This document shows positions 49,314-59,087 of a DNA stretch of 64,000 nucleotides, piece after piece. The stretch spans positions 744,001-808,000 of the forward strand of contig JAPMOS010000004.1 of the NCBI GenBank assembly GCA_027972325.1. The letters are read 5' to 3'. The position numbers and the translations under genes were made by a program. The notes under the pieces were generated by a model, which saw only the letters and a list, made by a program, of their open reading frames with translations, was not told where the DNA came from and made no database searches. The stretch comes from Paratrimastix pyriformis (taxonomy: Eukaryota > Preaxostyla > Paratrimastigidae). How positions within the stretch are numbered: position 1 is the first letter of the stretch; each line of letters opens with the position of its first letter.

Positions 49314-50220
49314 GATCACCCAACGGGTCGGACTGGCTGTTCCACCATCCGCCAGTCGCGTCGCGCTTGTCCTCGTCGCCTGTGCCTTGGTCCTTCTCTG
49401 CATCCTCTGCTATCAATCAAACGGAAAGGCCTTGAAAATGCAAGAACATCACAATGTCTTCTTTATCTTGCGGCACGGGCAGTCGGAGGCGAATGTTGCT
49501 AAGATCATCAGTTCCTCTCCTGCAACTGGCACGACAACTCATCGCCTCACAGAAAAGGGGCATGAGCAAGCGCACTCGGCAGGGGGGCGCTTTGTTGAAG
49601 AATTTCTTTCGAAATACCCCGGTCGAGAGCTCATGATTGTCTCTTCTGACTTCCTCCGGGCAAAGTCTGCGATCCGATGGGATTCGCCCCATAAAAGGCT
49701 GTGTTACCCTAGGGAAACCGCAGAAGACGTTGAAAAGGTTGTTCGGTCTCTCCCAACCCAGAAAGTCTCCCTCACCCTCGAACCCCGGCTCCGGGAGCGT
49801 TCCTTTGGGACATGGGAAGGGCAGGCCTGTCTTATTTGTCACCATCCCCTCGAGCTCACCGCCTACCTAGTCCACCGATCACTACAACGACGTGTGGCAG
49901 CACGACGCGCTGGACGCTGATCATCATGTTTTCCAGGTGGAGTCGGTGAACCAGGTTCGCAATCGGGCCACAGACGTGGTGAATGAGCTGAACACGCACA
50001 ACCATGGGAAGTTTATCCTGCTCGTCGGTCAGTAGTCCCGGTATGTGTGCGTCGCTGTTATTAATCGCTGGTCGCCATAGCGCATGGGGACGTCCTTCAG
50101 ATTTTGCAGACCGCTTTCCTCCGTGCCGACCCGCGGAGCCACCGTTCTCTTCGGCATCTCGAGAACGCCGAGGTCCGGTTGATGACCCCGACGATGCTCC
50201 CAGCTCAAGGCGACCACTGA
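49311..50220 (+). CDS. histidine phosphatase / phosphoglycerate mutase-like protein
   Basis: The catalytic signature FFILRHGQSEANV (RHG motif) is followed by THRLTEKGHEQAHSAGGRF, SSDFLRAKETAEDVE, LRERSFGTWEG, a QVESVNQVRNRATDVVNEL block and LLVAHGDVLQILQTAF (second catalytic His). Phase-checked exons after the first are: up to 49664, 49713-49824, 49871-50027, 50081-50220. The intron 49825-49870 begins GC. The start is either ATG 49311 (MDHPT joined to EHHNV by an intron with an AAG acceptor) or ATG 49438 (MQEHHNV). A hydrophobic stretch between them is probably translated pyrimidine-rich intron. The family includes mutases and phosphatases; the substrate is unknown. About 210 residues. Confidence 0.86.
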
Positions 50221-50305
50221 GCTGCCCCGGTCTGTCATCATCGCCCGTTGTTTCGCTCAATAACGCCTTTTCTCCCCGGTCTCCAGTCTTGGTGGGTCGG
50301 CGCAT

Positions 50306-51511
50306 TTATTGTTCTGGTTCTTTCCACGTCAAGCCTGTCTCGCCAGGCAAGCTTTTGCACTTTCTGCGGCTCAGTTTTTCTTTGATCCTCGCCTCCAACC
50401 ACCTCGGCAGCATCTCCAGTGTTGTCCCCGCGATTCGAAGGCACCCCTCCCTGGTGGCGGCGGATGAATTGTTCACCATCTCCATGAGAGAGGTGCAGAG
50501 AGATGGACAGTACACAGCGTTCAGTTGGTGCTCCTAACGGTTTGCGGCAAGCTGCTTTTTGCTCCGGGGCAATGCAGACCTTCCACTCTTCGGGGGACAT
50601 GAACACTAATGGAAAGACTTCCTTGGCCGATACCATTGCTGCTGTGAGAGCCTCTCCCAATAGATCGGGGATGGGAGATGATGGAGTGCACTGCTGCAAT
50701 AAGACCACGACCGTCATTCCACTCAATCGCACGCTTCCCGCGGTCGCCTTTCTGGTGCTCACCCAAAACTGGGAGGTGAAGGTATCGCACTTCGGATCGC
50801 CGGAGTTCTTCCGGCTCCTTTTCCGGCCCTTCTCCTCGCTGGTTGATGCCACCTCCAGACCGTACTCCTTCCGCTTGAAGTGGTCACGAACCACTTCGAG
50901 GAGAGGGCAGCTCAGTTCGGCGGGAAGAGGGTTCCCATCAATCAATCGAAGAACCTGGGAGGTTGGATGAACGTCTGATAAAGGACCCTGCCGAGACCTT
51001 GATCGGTATCTTTGCGGGTGATGGTTTGACAGGTGGGAGGAGCTGATCGTCGTCCACCTCCCATTGGAGGGGATCATCCGACAAATCTGATTGCTCCCAC
51101 CCTACCCCCGGATGAGGGTAATTCCTTCGTGTGGTTGGCTCGGGAATGACCTTCGTCCTCCTCGTCTTCTTCCCCATCGGGGACCCTCGGGTTTACGAGG
51201 AGCACGACTTCGCAGGTGCCAGCGCTCCCGCCAGCCTCCCCGACGGCGCAGTAGTCACAGGGACCAAGAACACGTTCCGCCGTGGCTACGAGTGGATTAT
51301 CTGTCCATACTGACTCAATCAATGTTGTCTCGGCGCCCCCGAAAGAAACGAAACTCACCCGCAATCGTTGAACAAGTGAGGCAAGGGCGCACCAGGCTGT
51401 GAAATTGTTCAAATTCGCAATGTTCATCTGAGGAATGATAACGTTGGTCTCCTGGATGGCGGAAAAGAACACTAGGAAGGAATGTGCGACTGATTTCCGT
51501 TGCAACATCAT
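50306..51511 (-). CDS. unidentified protein
   Basis: Several minus-strand blocks read as protein: MMLQRKSVAHSFLVFFSAIQ, NLNNFTAWCALASLVQRL, DDPLQWEVDDDQLLPPVKP, AELSCPLLEVVRDHFKRKEY, a basic GRKRSRKNSGDP patch, EALTAAMVSAKEVFPLVF, MSPEEWK followed by a GTCTGC donor, and a C-terminal helix ending ARIKEKLSRRKCKSLPG with a stop at 50306. The helical blocks could be HEAT-like. Exon joins are only partly resolved, and I cannot name a family. The start is 51 bases from the ATG of the divergent glycosyltransferase. Confidence 0.5.
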
Positions 51512-51562
51512 TGACCTTGATACGCGATCGGTTCAGGCCCTGGAGAGAGGCACTTAATCAGA

Positions 51563-53906
51563 ATGTTCTTTTGGCATTCCTTCGGGGCGCTCCGAAACAA
51601 TTCAAGGGCGGCCGCTCGGAGCGGTTCCATTTTTTTGTCCGGCTTGCCACCAGAACCGCTTTTTTGACAGTTGCACGACAGCCGTGGCTCCCCTTGTGCT
51701 CCCCCTGTGGCGCGCTAAGAAGAAGGACGACGATCTGCTCTATCGCTTCGTCGCCCCGCCCAGAAGAAGGGCATTTCTTTCGCAGAAGATTGTCCTTTTT
51801 CTCGCGGCATGTCTTCTCTTGCTCTTTATCATGATTTCGAAGCGTAAACCCCCAACGCGACGTATCGATATAAACATCCCTACATCAACATCTCCGCCTC
51901 TTTCTCCCCCATCACCCCTTTCTCTCCCTCCTCCTCCATTAAATACCAGCCTATCTCTGGTATGGGACTTCGGGGCTGCCGGTTGTACGGGTTGGGGAAT
52001 CGAGGTCAGCATCTGTCTTTCATCGGTGGAGTATCCATTGGTCACTTTTCTGTCTAGGCTATGAACTTTGTGATCCCACTGGCTTCTCGGCTCCCGAATA
52101 TCGGCGTGATCGTGGGCGACCCCTGCCCGGGGTCTCCCAAGGACGACGAGATGGTGATGACGGGTCTCCAGCTCCGGAGAAATTCCCCCACTTATGAGAT
52201 CTTGGCTTCTCGCGAGCCGATCGACATCTGGATCAGCCACAAGCCGCCAACCCGCTTCCCCCGGTTCCCCTACCGGGGTCTGGTCACCTTTGAACAGCGT
52301 CCCCGGTCTGCCTCCACCACCCTTCGGCTGTTCAATTGTATGGTTGTTCTCTCTCGCATTCCCTGACCGTCTCACTCACCCCGGGGCAGGTATGTCATCG
52401 GCCGGAGTATGCTGGAGGTGGACTCGCTGCCCCCGGAGTGGGTGGCCCGCTCGGAGGAGGTCGACGAGATCTGGGCGCCGACGACCTTCGTCGAGCGGCT
52501 CTTTCTGCAGGCCGGGGTGCCCCCCGAGAAGGTGCACCTGGTCCCCGAGCCCATCGACACGGCCCTCTTCGACCCGGCAGTGACCAAGGTCGAGCCCCTC
52601 CCCCCATGCCCCGTGACCGTCCAAGCTCACAAGGGCGGATGCGCCCCCCCCCCCCCCCCCCCCCACAGCCCCTTGCCCTGCCCATCCCCGGCCGGACGGC
52701 GGACACATTCGTCTTCCTGTCGGTCTTCAAGTGGGAGACCCGCAAGGGCTGGGACCTGCTCGTTCGGGCCTTTGTGGAGGAGTTCGGCCCGCACGAGGAC
52801 GTGGCCTTGGTCATGCACACCTACCTGTATGGCGACGCGGACCCCAGGAATCGGGGCAAGGCCGAGCGGCTCCTGCTCCGGTACCTCCGTGACGAGGGTC
52901 TTGTCAAGGAGGTCGCTACTCCCCCCTCTCCCCTGGGTGATCTCCTCATCTCGAACTGCCATCTCATTCACCCCTGGGTCCCATCGTCGGCCCGCCCCCA
53001 CAGGATGACACCCCCGAGGCCGCCATTGCCCGCGACTTCCCGCACGCCCCGCTGGGCCCGGACCCCACAGACCCCGGGGCCTCGCTGCTGGGGCTGCCCT
53101 CGGTGGCCATGCCGCGCATCGTCATCCACACGGACGAGGTGCCCGTCGCCCAGATGCCCGCCCTCTACAAGGCCGCCAATGCCTTCGTGCTCCCCACCCG
53201 GGGTGAGGTCTGCCTGTCCCCCTTCCCCCGGGTCCGACCCTCCCTCCCCTGACCCGTGACGGGACCTGTAGGGCTTTGGGCTGCCCATCGTCGAGGCCAT
53301 GGCCATGGGGCTCCCCGCCATTGTCACCGCCTGGAGCGGTCCGACCGACTTCCTGACGAGCCACACGGGGTACCCGCTCCCCATCGAGGGCCTCCGCAAC
53401 GCCACCGGGCGCGAGTTCCGCCCCGAGCAGCGCTGGGCCATGCCCTCGATCACACACCTCCGGCGGATCATGCGGGCTGTGTTCACCAACCGCGAGCAGG
53501 TCGCCCCTCCTCCCCTCCCCCTCCTCCCCTCCTCTTCCTCCCCTCCCCCTCCCCTTTCTTTTTGATTGGCGTCCCGTCCCCTTCATCCGTCCCATTCATT
53601 TAGCATCGTTTAGCATCATCCAGGCATATCATCACCATCCAATCATCACCATCCAATCATCACCATCCAATCATCACCATCCAATCATCACCATCCAATC
53701 ATCACCATCCAATCATCAACCATCACCATCCAATCATCACCATGTTCTAGGCGGCGGAGATCGGCCGGCGGGCGCGGCAGGCCGTGGTGGAACGCTTCGA
53801 CCGGCGGGTCATCCTGGAGGACGTCGTGCTGCCCCGGCTGGCCCTGATCGGCGCCCGCCTCAACAGCGCCCCTCCGGCGGCCAATGGCGTTCATCCGCCG
53901 GATTGA
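51563..53906 (+). CDS. GT-B glycosyltransferase, type II membrane protein
   Basis: First exon 51563-51636 joins in phase (donor GTCCGG) to 51671 onward. A single membrane anchor KIVLFLAACLLLLFIMISK lies near residue 60, and a Pro/Ser stem follows. The catalytic part shows GRSMLEVDSLPPEWV, VDEIWAPTTFVERLFLQAG, VHLVPEPIDTALFDP, TFVFLSV-FKWETRKGWDLLV and the family-4 motif GFGLPIVEAMAMGLPAIVTA followed by WSGPTDFL. This is a retaining GT4-like enzyme probably in the Golgi lumen; donor and acceptor are unknown. Introns include an 18-base C run near 52648 and an ATCACCATCCAATC array at 53621-53740. The stop TGA is at 53904-53906. Confidence 0.88.
53621..53745 (+). repeat. 14-bp tandem repeat CATCACCATCCAAT, about eight copies
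   Basis: Lies in the last intron of the glycosyltransferase gene, directly before the final exon. It resembles the CCAATCATC units at 2645-2725. Confidence 0.9.
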
Positions 53907-54069
53907 GGCTCCTCCTCCTCCTCCTCCTCCCCCCGGGTATCCTGCCCTTCGAATGGTCCGAATGGTCCCTTTGGGTCATTCAGTCTTCGCGAAGTGAAGA
54001 AGCGAGGTGGAGGAGGGGTGGAAGTGGTGGAGGGGGTGGAGGGAGAGGAGGAGGGGTGGAGGCCGGCCC

Positions 54070-54841
54070 TTACTGGATGACCTCCATCGGCTCGGCGCTG
54101 CTGGGCGTGGCGGGCGGGCTGCCGGCCGTGTTGGCGACGAACTTGAGCCGGCGGGCGTTGTAGCGGGTCCCCGGATGACGACGTGGTCCTCGGCCCACTG
54201 CACCTCGCTCCAGTCGAGACCCGTGGCGACCACCTAACCCCGAGGTGCGTGCCACCATCAGATGTGGGGTGAGATAGTGGACTTCCCCAAGATAGTGGAC
54301 TCCCCTTCCCGAGGGAAAGCAGCACAGGGAGGGCGCGGACCTCGAGGGATTCGGCTGGGAGCGGGGCTTGCTCGACCGGGGCCGGGTATGGCTGCACCAT
54401 CATGTCATGCCCCCCCCCAACCAACCAACAAGGTGCGTCCACATCATGAGCGAGTGTGTCACCAGGGGAGGGCAAAGTGGCGGGGTGGGGAAATCAAAAA
54501 AAAGCCGGAGAGCCGGAACAGAATTGCCATGCTGCTGCACCGGCGGGCGCCACACGCACACGCACACACATACTCATGCCCATATATCCATCCCTTGCTC
54601 CACACACACATTCGCGGGGGATCCCTTTTTGCCCGGGGGGGGGAGGAGGGGGGGTGATGTCGACCGGACCGTCCATTCCTCGCCCACGGGGCGCACGGCG
54701 GCCAGCATGGCGGCATGGTATGCCCGGACGGGGTCCTTCACCCGGGACCACCGCAGGCGCGCCTGGGAGGAGGCCATGCACAGGGCAACCGAACTCGGGG
54801 GCAGGTTGCCGCACGAATCTGGTCGCGGGGATGGGGGGGGT

Positions 54842-54872
<31 letters not shown>

Positions 54873-56549
54873 AGGAAGAGAGACGGAGCACGGAAATGAT
54901 GAAAGGCTGGACTGAGGGTGGTGGTGGTGGTTGCGAGGTGCGCCCGTGGGTGTCTGCATTCCCCCGAGGGCAGCGCAACAGAACTGCCGACGAGCGGGCC
55001 CAGTGCCGGCCCCAAGAAGTACCGCCTGACTTGGTCGTGTGCCGACCCGGGGGCGGCGGGCTCCGTGGGCAGCGGGGTCGCCCGGGGGCACGACGTGCGG
55101 CAGGGATGGTCGTTGGCCGACCCCGAAACGGCCTCGACCGCGGCGGCGGCGAGGGACTCGGCCTGGTCACCCGAGGCCGAGGCCGAGGCCGAGATCGAGG
55201 CCCCGGATGCCGGCGCCTCGACCGAAGGCAGGACGGGCGTGGCCGGGTCAATGCACAGCTCGTACCTGAGCACGCCAGGGTGGGGGCGGCGGTGCACGGC
55301 GATGAGCATGGGCGGCTGTGTCGTGTGCCGTGTGTCGTGTGTCGTGTGCCGTGTGTCGTGTGCCGTGTGTCGTGTGTCGTGTGTCGTGTGTCGTGTGTCG
55401 TGTGTCGTGTGTCGGATGTCGTATGTCGTGTGTCGTGTGTCGTGTGCCGTGCCGTGCGCCGTGTGAGAGGGGAGGTGGAGGTGGTGGAGGGACGTGGTTG
55501 CGTGGTGTACACACGTGTGTGTGTGCCTGGTGTGTGCGCATGGTGTGCATGCGTGCGTGCGGCGTGGGGGGCCATCGTGAGGGCGGACCGGTCGGTCTCG
55601 GTCTCGAGGTAGAGCGAGTCGGCCAGCATCCGGTTCAGGGTCCACTCTGTGCAGTCGGCGCCCCCGTCGCCAATCAGCTCGAGCGAGTAGCAGAACCTGG
55701 GGGAATGCCGTTGGGGGAAAAGACGCGTTGGCGCAACGAGCGAAGGGGAAAATAGCGGCTGCCGCCCCGGGTTGAACCCACTTCGTCCCTCCTCGCAAAC
55801 GGACCATGGGTCGTTGGTGAGGCTGAACTCCATGGCGGGGACCATGTCCGGTGGGGGCCGCTCGGGGACGGTGTGGTACTGGGCGAGCTCCTTGTCGAAC
55901 ATCGTCCCCAGGATCGGCTGCACCCGGCGCACCTGGAAGGCACCCACGGGCCCACCCTCCTGGTCGACCTGCCATGCGCGAGATCTTGCGTAGGATGTGC
56001 ATGCGCAGCGTTCGTTAGTGCAAGAGCAAAGAGGCTCCAGACCGGAGATTATTCCGGGTGGTGGAGGAGTACGAGGAGGGCGGTTCGGCAATCATGGTGA
56101 CAGTGACAAGGAGACCCCGGACGTGCGGTGAAACCTCGTAGATTGGGTTGTAATAACCGAGATGAACGAGAACTGTCAAAAGGAGTTGGAAAAAGGTTCC
56201 TGATCGGGGAGACCTGCAACAAGATCGGAATCATCAGTGTACTGGTCTGTTCCCCAAATGTGCCTCGATCTGAGCGCTCTGTTACTTGTCGAGAGAAACT
56301 GGAACAAAAATGGGTGGTTCGGAGTTCGGATGGAGCCAGTCAGACCTGGCGATCGATGAAAATTTTATATTCTGCTGGAGGTTGTGGGTCGATCATTTTG
56401 AGAGTAAACGATGAGTAATAAATATAGTTTCCCTTGGACCGATCCAAGGATTCCACATCGTTGAGGGGAGGGCGCATCATTTCGGACGGGACTGAGATAG
56501 CTTGATTCACCCACAGGCCAAAAATACGGGACGCTGTCAAAAAGAGCAT
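54070..56549 (-). CDS. unidentified protein, eight or more exons
   Basis: Start ATG 56549 (MLFLTASRIFGLWVNQAISV). Phase-consistent pieces follow: IYYSSFTLKMIDPQPPAEYK, TSTLMIPILLQ, SRAWQVDQEGGPVGAFQVRR, VQPILGTMFDKELAQYHTVP, FCYSLELIGDGGADCTEWTL, MLADSLYLETETD-RYELCID, an Ala/Ser-rich linker, VRRYFLGPALGPLVGSSVAL, SRVKDPVRAYHAAMLAAVRP, YPAPVEQAPLPAESLE, VVATGLDWSEVQWAEDHVVI and RYNARRLKFVANTAGSPPAT to a stop at 54070. Donors are GTCTGA, GTCCGG, GTCCGT and GTCCGC. The last exon needs a one-base frame change between DHVVIRG and TRYNARR, so either the sequence has an indel or a splice is missed. I do not recognise the family. Confidence 0.6.
54838..54870 (+). repeat. G homopolymer in an intron of the 54.1-56.5 kb gene
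   Basis: More than 25 G, a C run on the sense strand. Confidence 0.85.
55318..55455 (+). repeat. GTGTCGT heptamer array
   Basis: About 19 units of GTGTCGT with GTGCCGT variants in an intron of the minus-strand unidentified gene; the same family as at 22018-22215. Confidence 0.92.
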
Positions 56550-56550
56550 G
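56547..56550. promoter_or_regulatory. head-to-head start codons sharing CATG (unknown gene / RING gene)
   Basis: The minus ATG is the complement of 56547-56549 and the plus ATG is 56548-56550. The plus start is supported by an 8-base first exon that joins in phase to the RING exon. Confidence 0.7.
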
Positions 56551-58789
56551 TCAACGTGCGAAGAAGCTGCAGTCCTGTCGTGCGCGCAGGACTCTGGACT
56601 ATTTAAGCACCGAGAAGCTGGGACAGGAGATGTGGCGTTGTCCCGCTGTCTGTCACCTTCATTCTGGATTGTCGCGTGTTCTTTTCCCGTTCAGTGGCAC
56701 GCGCATTACGAAGACCCAGTTACTGTGTCGTGTGTTCTGTGCCTTTTTTTGTACGCATTTCACAAAACTGATGGAAACGGCTGTGGAAATCAGGCGATGT
56801 TCTCCTGTCGGGCGTGTGTGGCGACCGTCGATGGGATATGTCCCGCCTGCCATGCAACAGCAGTCCGTCAGATGATGAGATTGCGTGTTGGCGGTTTCTT
56901 GTCCGGAGACTCACCTCCCACTCCGCCTCCCCCACACTCAACCGCATCCCGCACTCGCAGAGTCTTTCCGGCGCAGCCGCTGCAGCGGCTTGCGGATGGG
57001 CTGCAGTGCCACTGCCCCAACCGTGGGCTGGACTGTCCAGTGGCGGTGGCGGTGCAGGCGGTGGAGCAGCACCTGCTGTCGGGCTGCGAGTGGCGCGAGG
57101 AGGAGTGCGACCAGTTCCACCAGCAGGTGCGCCGCCCCGAGATGGCCCGCCACAAGGACACCTGCCCCGCCAAGCCGGTCCGCTTGCCCCTCCCGCAGCC
57201 AGCAGAGAATCCCAGCCACGTGCCACCGCATCATTCCCGCAGTTTCATAGACACTCCCCTTCCTGCGCTACCCCCCCCCCCCCCCCCTCCGCGCGCCTGC
57301 CTTGGACCGTGACCCTCTGTTGTATGCGTTCCTGCGTTTTTTTATTGTTTGTGTGCAGATGGCCTGCGGGTCCGCGGATGTTGGCTGCCCGACCCGTTGC
57401 CAGCAGGGCGACCTGGCCGCCCACGAGCGGGATGGGGTGGTGGCCCATGTGGGCCTCCTCAGGCAGCGCCTGGCCGACACCAGCGCCGGCCTCACCCATA
57501 CCAAGGCCCAGCTGGCGGACAGCCGGTCCGAGGTGACCCAGTGCAAGGCCGACCTGGCCCAGACCCGAAGTGCCCTGGCCCAGACCAGTGAGAGCAGGGC
57601 CGCCCAGGGTGACATGGCGGCTGCGCTCAAGCAGACTCAGAACGACCTGGCGGCCGTCCGATCGCAGATCGACCAGGTCCGCACCCAGACCACCCGCTGG
57701 TCGGGTCTCCCGCGGCCTTCCCTTCCCCCCGGGGCAGGACCATCAGATAATGGCCTGAATTGGAGGGTGCGAGTGATGATCTGAACCCTTCGTGCCGCTC
57801 GCGCCCCTCCCTCCCCCGCCAGCTATTCCTCCCGCTGGCCACCCCGGAGGGGCTGGAGGCCCGCTGGGACGAGGCCGCGAGGGAGGTTGCCATCGACTGG
57901 CGGAAGCCACGTGGCCGGGTCCCCCCGTCCGCGACCGGGTGCAGGCCGCTCTTGCCGATGGCAGTCGGGTCGGTGACGGCGGCGACCTCAGCCGCAGCGC
58001 GGTCGTCTACATGGGCCCCGACTGCCGCTGCCGGTACCGCTTCCCCCCTGGGATCGATGGTAGGGCCGGGGTCCGCTTTGTGGTGGTGGCCGTGCGGGGC
58101 TTGGCCGAGAGCGGCCCTTCCGCCCCAGCCACCTGCAGCCGCCCCGGTCTGTCCATACCCCTCGCTCCCCCCCCCCCCCTCCCCTCCCCTCCCGTCCATG
58201 CCCACGTCCTCACGCTCCACCCCCCACCCCACTCACTCATCATCAGCTGCTGTGTTCCGCTACGACCACGACATGGACGAGCGGGGCCTGTTCTACTACA
58301 TCGGCACCCAGGGCCGCACCCAGCCCTGGCAAAACCCGGCCAAGGCGGGCTGGGTCACGGCCACCCGCTCATCCGATGGCCCCATGGGCGGTGCTCCCTC
58401 CGATGCCCTGGGGCGCCAGCCATGCAACAGCTACACCTCGGCCCACCCCAACTCGTGGTGGCAGGTTGACCTGGGGGCGGGGCGCCTCTTCACGCCCACC
58501 CACTACACCGTCCGCTCAACTCCCCGCCCAATCTGGGGTTCCGGCTGCAGTCGTGGCGGCTGGAGGGCTCGGTGGACGGTGGAGCCAGCTGGCGGACCCT
58601 GGACGAGCACGCCAACGCCCAACGCCATCCCCGCCCGCCCCGATGCCATGGCCACCTTCGCCCTGGCCCCCGAACGGGCATTCCCGGCCCGCCACTTCCG
58701 GGTGCTGATGGCGGGCCCCAGCCCCCAACGGGGGCCACTCCCTCGACCTGTCGGGCCTGGAGATGTACGGCTCCCTCGACGAGCAGTGA
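56548..58789 (+). CDS. RING/TRAF-type zinc-finger, coiled-coil, FN3 and HECTD1-like galactose-binding protein
   Basis: Exons 56548-56555, 56590-56647, 56695-56733 and 56794 onward are phase-checked and begin MSTTLDYLSTEKLGQEM. A RING-like finger follows: WRCPAWHAHYEDPVTVSC, MFSCRACV, ICPACHA, with the second Cys of the first pair replaced. Next is a TRAF-type zinc-finger region (LQCHCPNRGLDCPVAV, EECDQFHQQVRRPEMARH), a coiled coil of about 95 residues (LADTSAGLTHTKAQLADSRS...), an FN3-like domain and a C-terminal F5/8-type domain: DERGLFYYIGTQGRTQPW, NSWWQVDLGAG, LQSWRLEGSVDGGASW and SLDLSGLEMYGSLDEQ. That domain matches the galactose-binding-like module of HECTD1. It may act as an E3 ligase or signalling adaptor; this is inferred. 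The first coding exon is only 8 bases. Confidence 0.84.
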
Positions 58790-58796
58790 CCCGACC

Positions 58797-58820
58797 CCCC
58801 CCCCCCCCCCCCCCCCCCCC
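58797..58820 (+). repeat. C homopolymer just after the RING-gene stop
   Basis: About 24 C starting 8 bases after the stop codon. It is C on the sense strand, as in most introns here. Confidence 0.85.
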
Positions 58821-59087
58821 AGTTGATGGCCCATCGGAATGAAACCCACTCCCCTTTCTCATCATCGCCTTGTTTCCCATACGCACCAAACCGGGGGGTC
58901 GTTGCTTGGCGCGCCGAGGAGAGCACGGAAAGAGACGAGAGACGTGTTGTTGGTCCGGGGGGACGGGAAGAAAGGCACCGAAGGGAGCGAATGGAAGGGA
59001 AGATGGGATGTGGAGGGGAGGGGAGACCAAGACATGATAGGGGTGGCCTCACACACAATAACAAATACAGCGGCCCGGGGAAGGAGA

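Noticed and set aside
49325-49400. N-terminal membrane anchor on the mutase-like protein
   Set aside because: The hydrophobic frame has no ATG and comes from pyrimidine-rich DNA that fits an intron between MDHPT and EHHNV. I left it as an alternative only.
51550-51632. Minus-strand exon reading MEPLRAAALELFRSAP
   Set aside because: It overlaps the plus-strand first exon of the glycosyltransferase, which has a matching donor, acceptor and phase; the minus frame stops without a clear splice.
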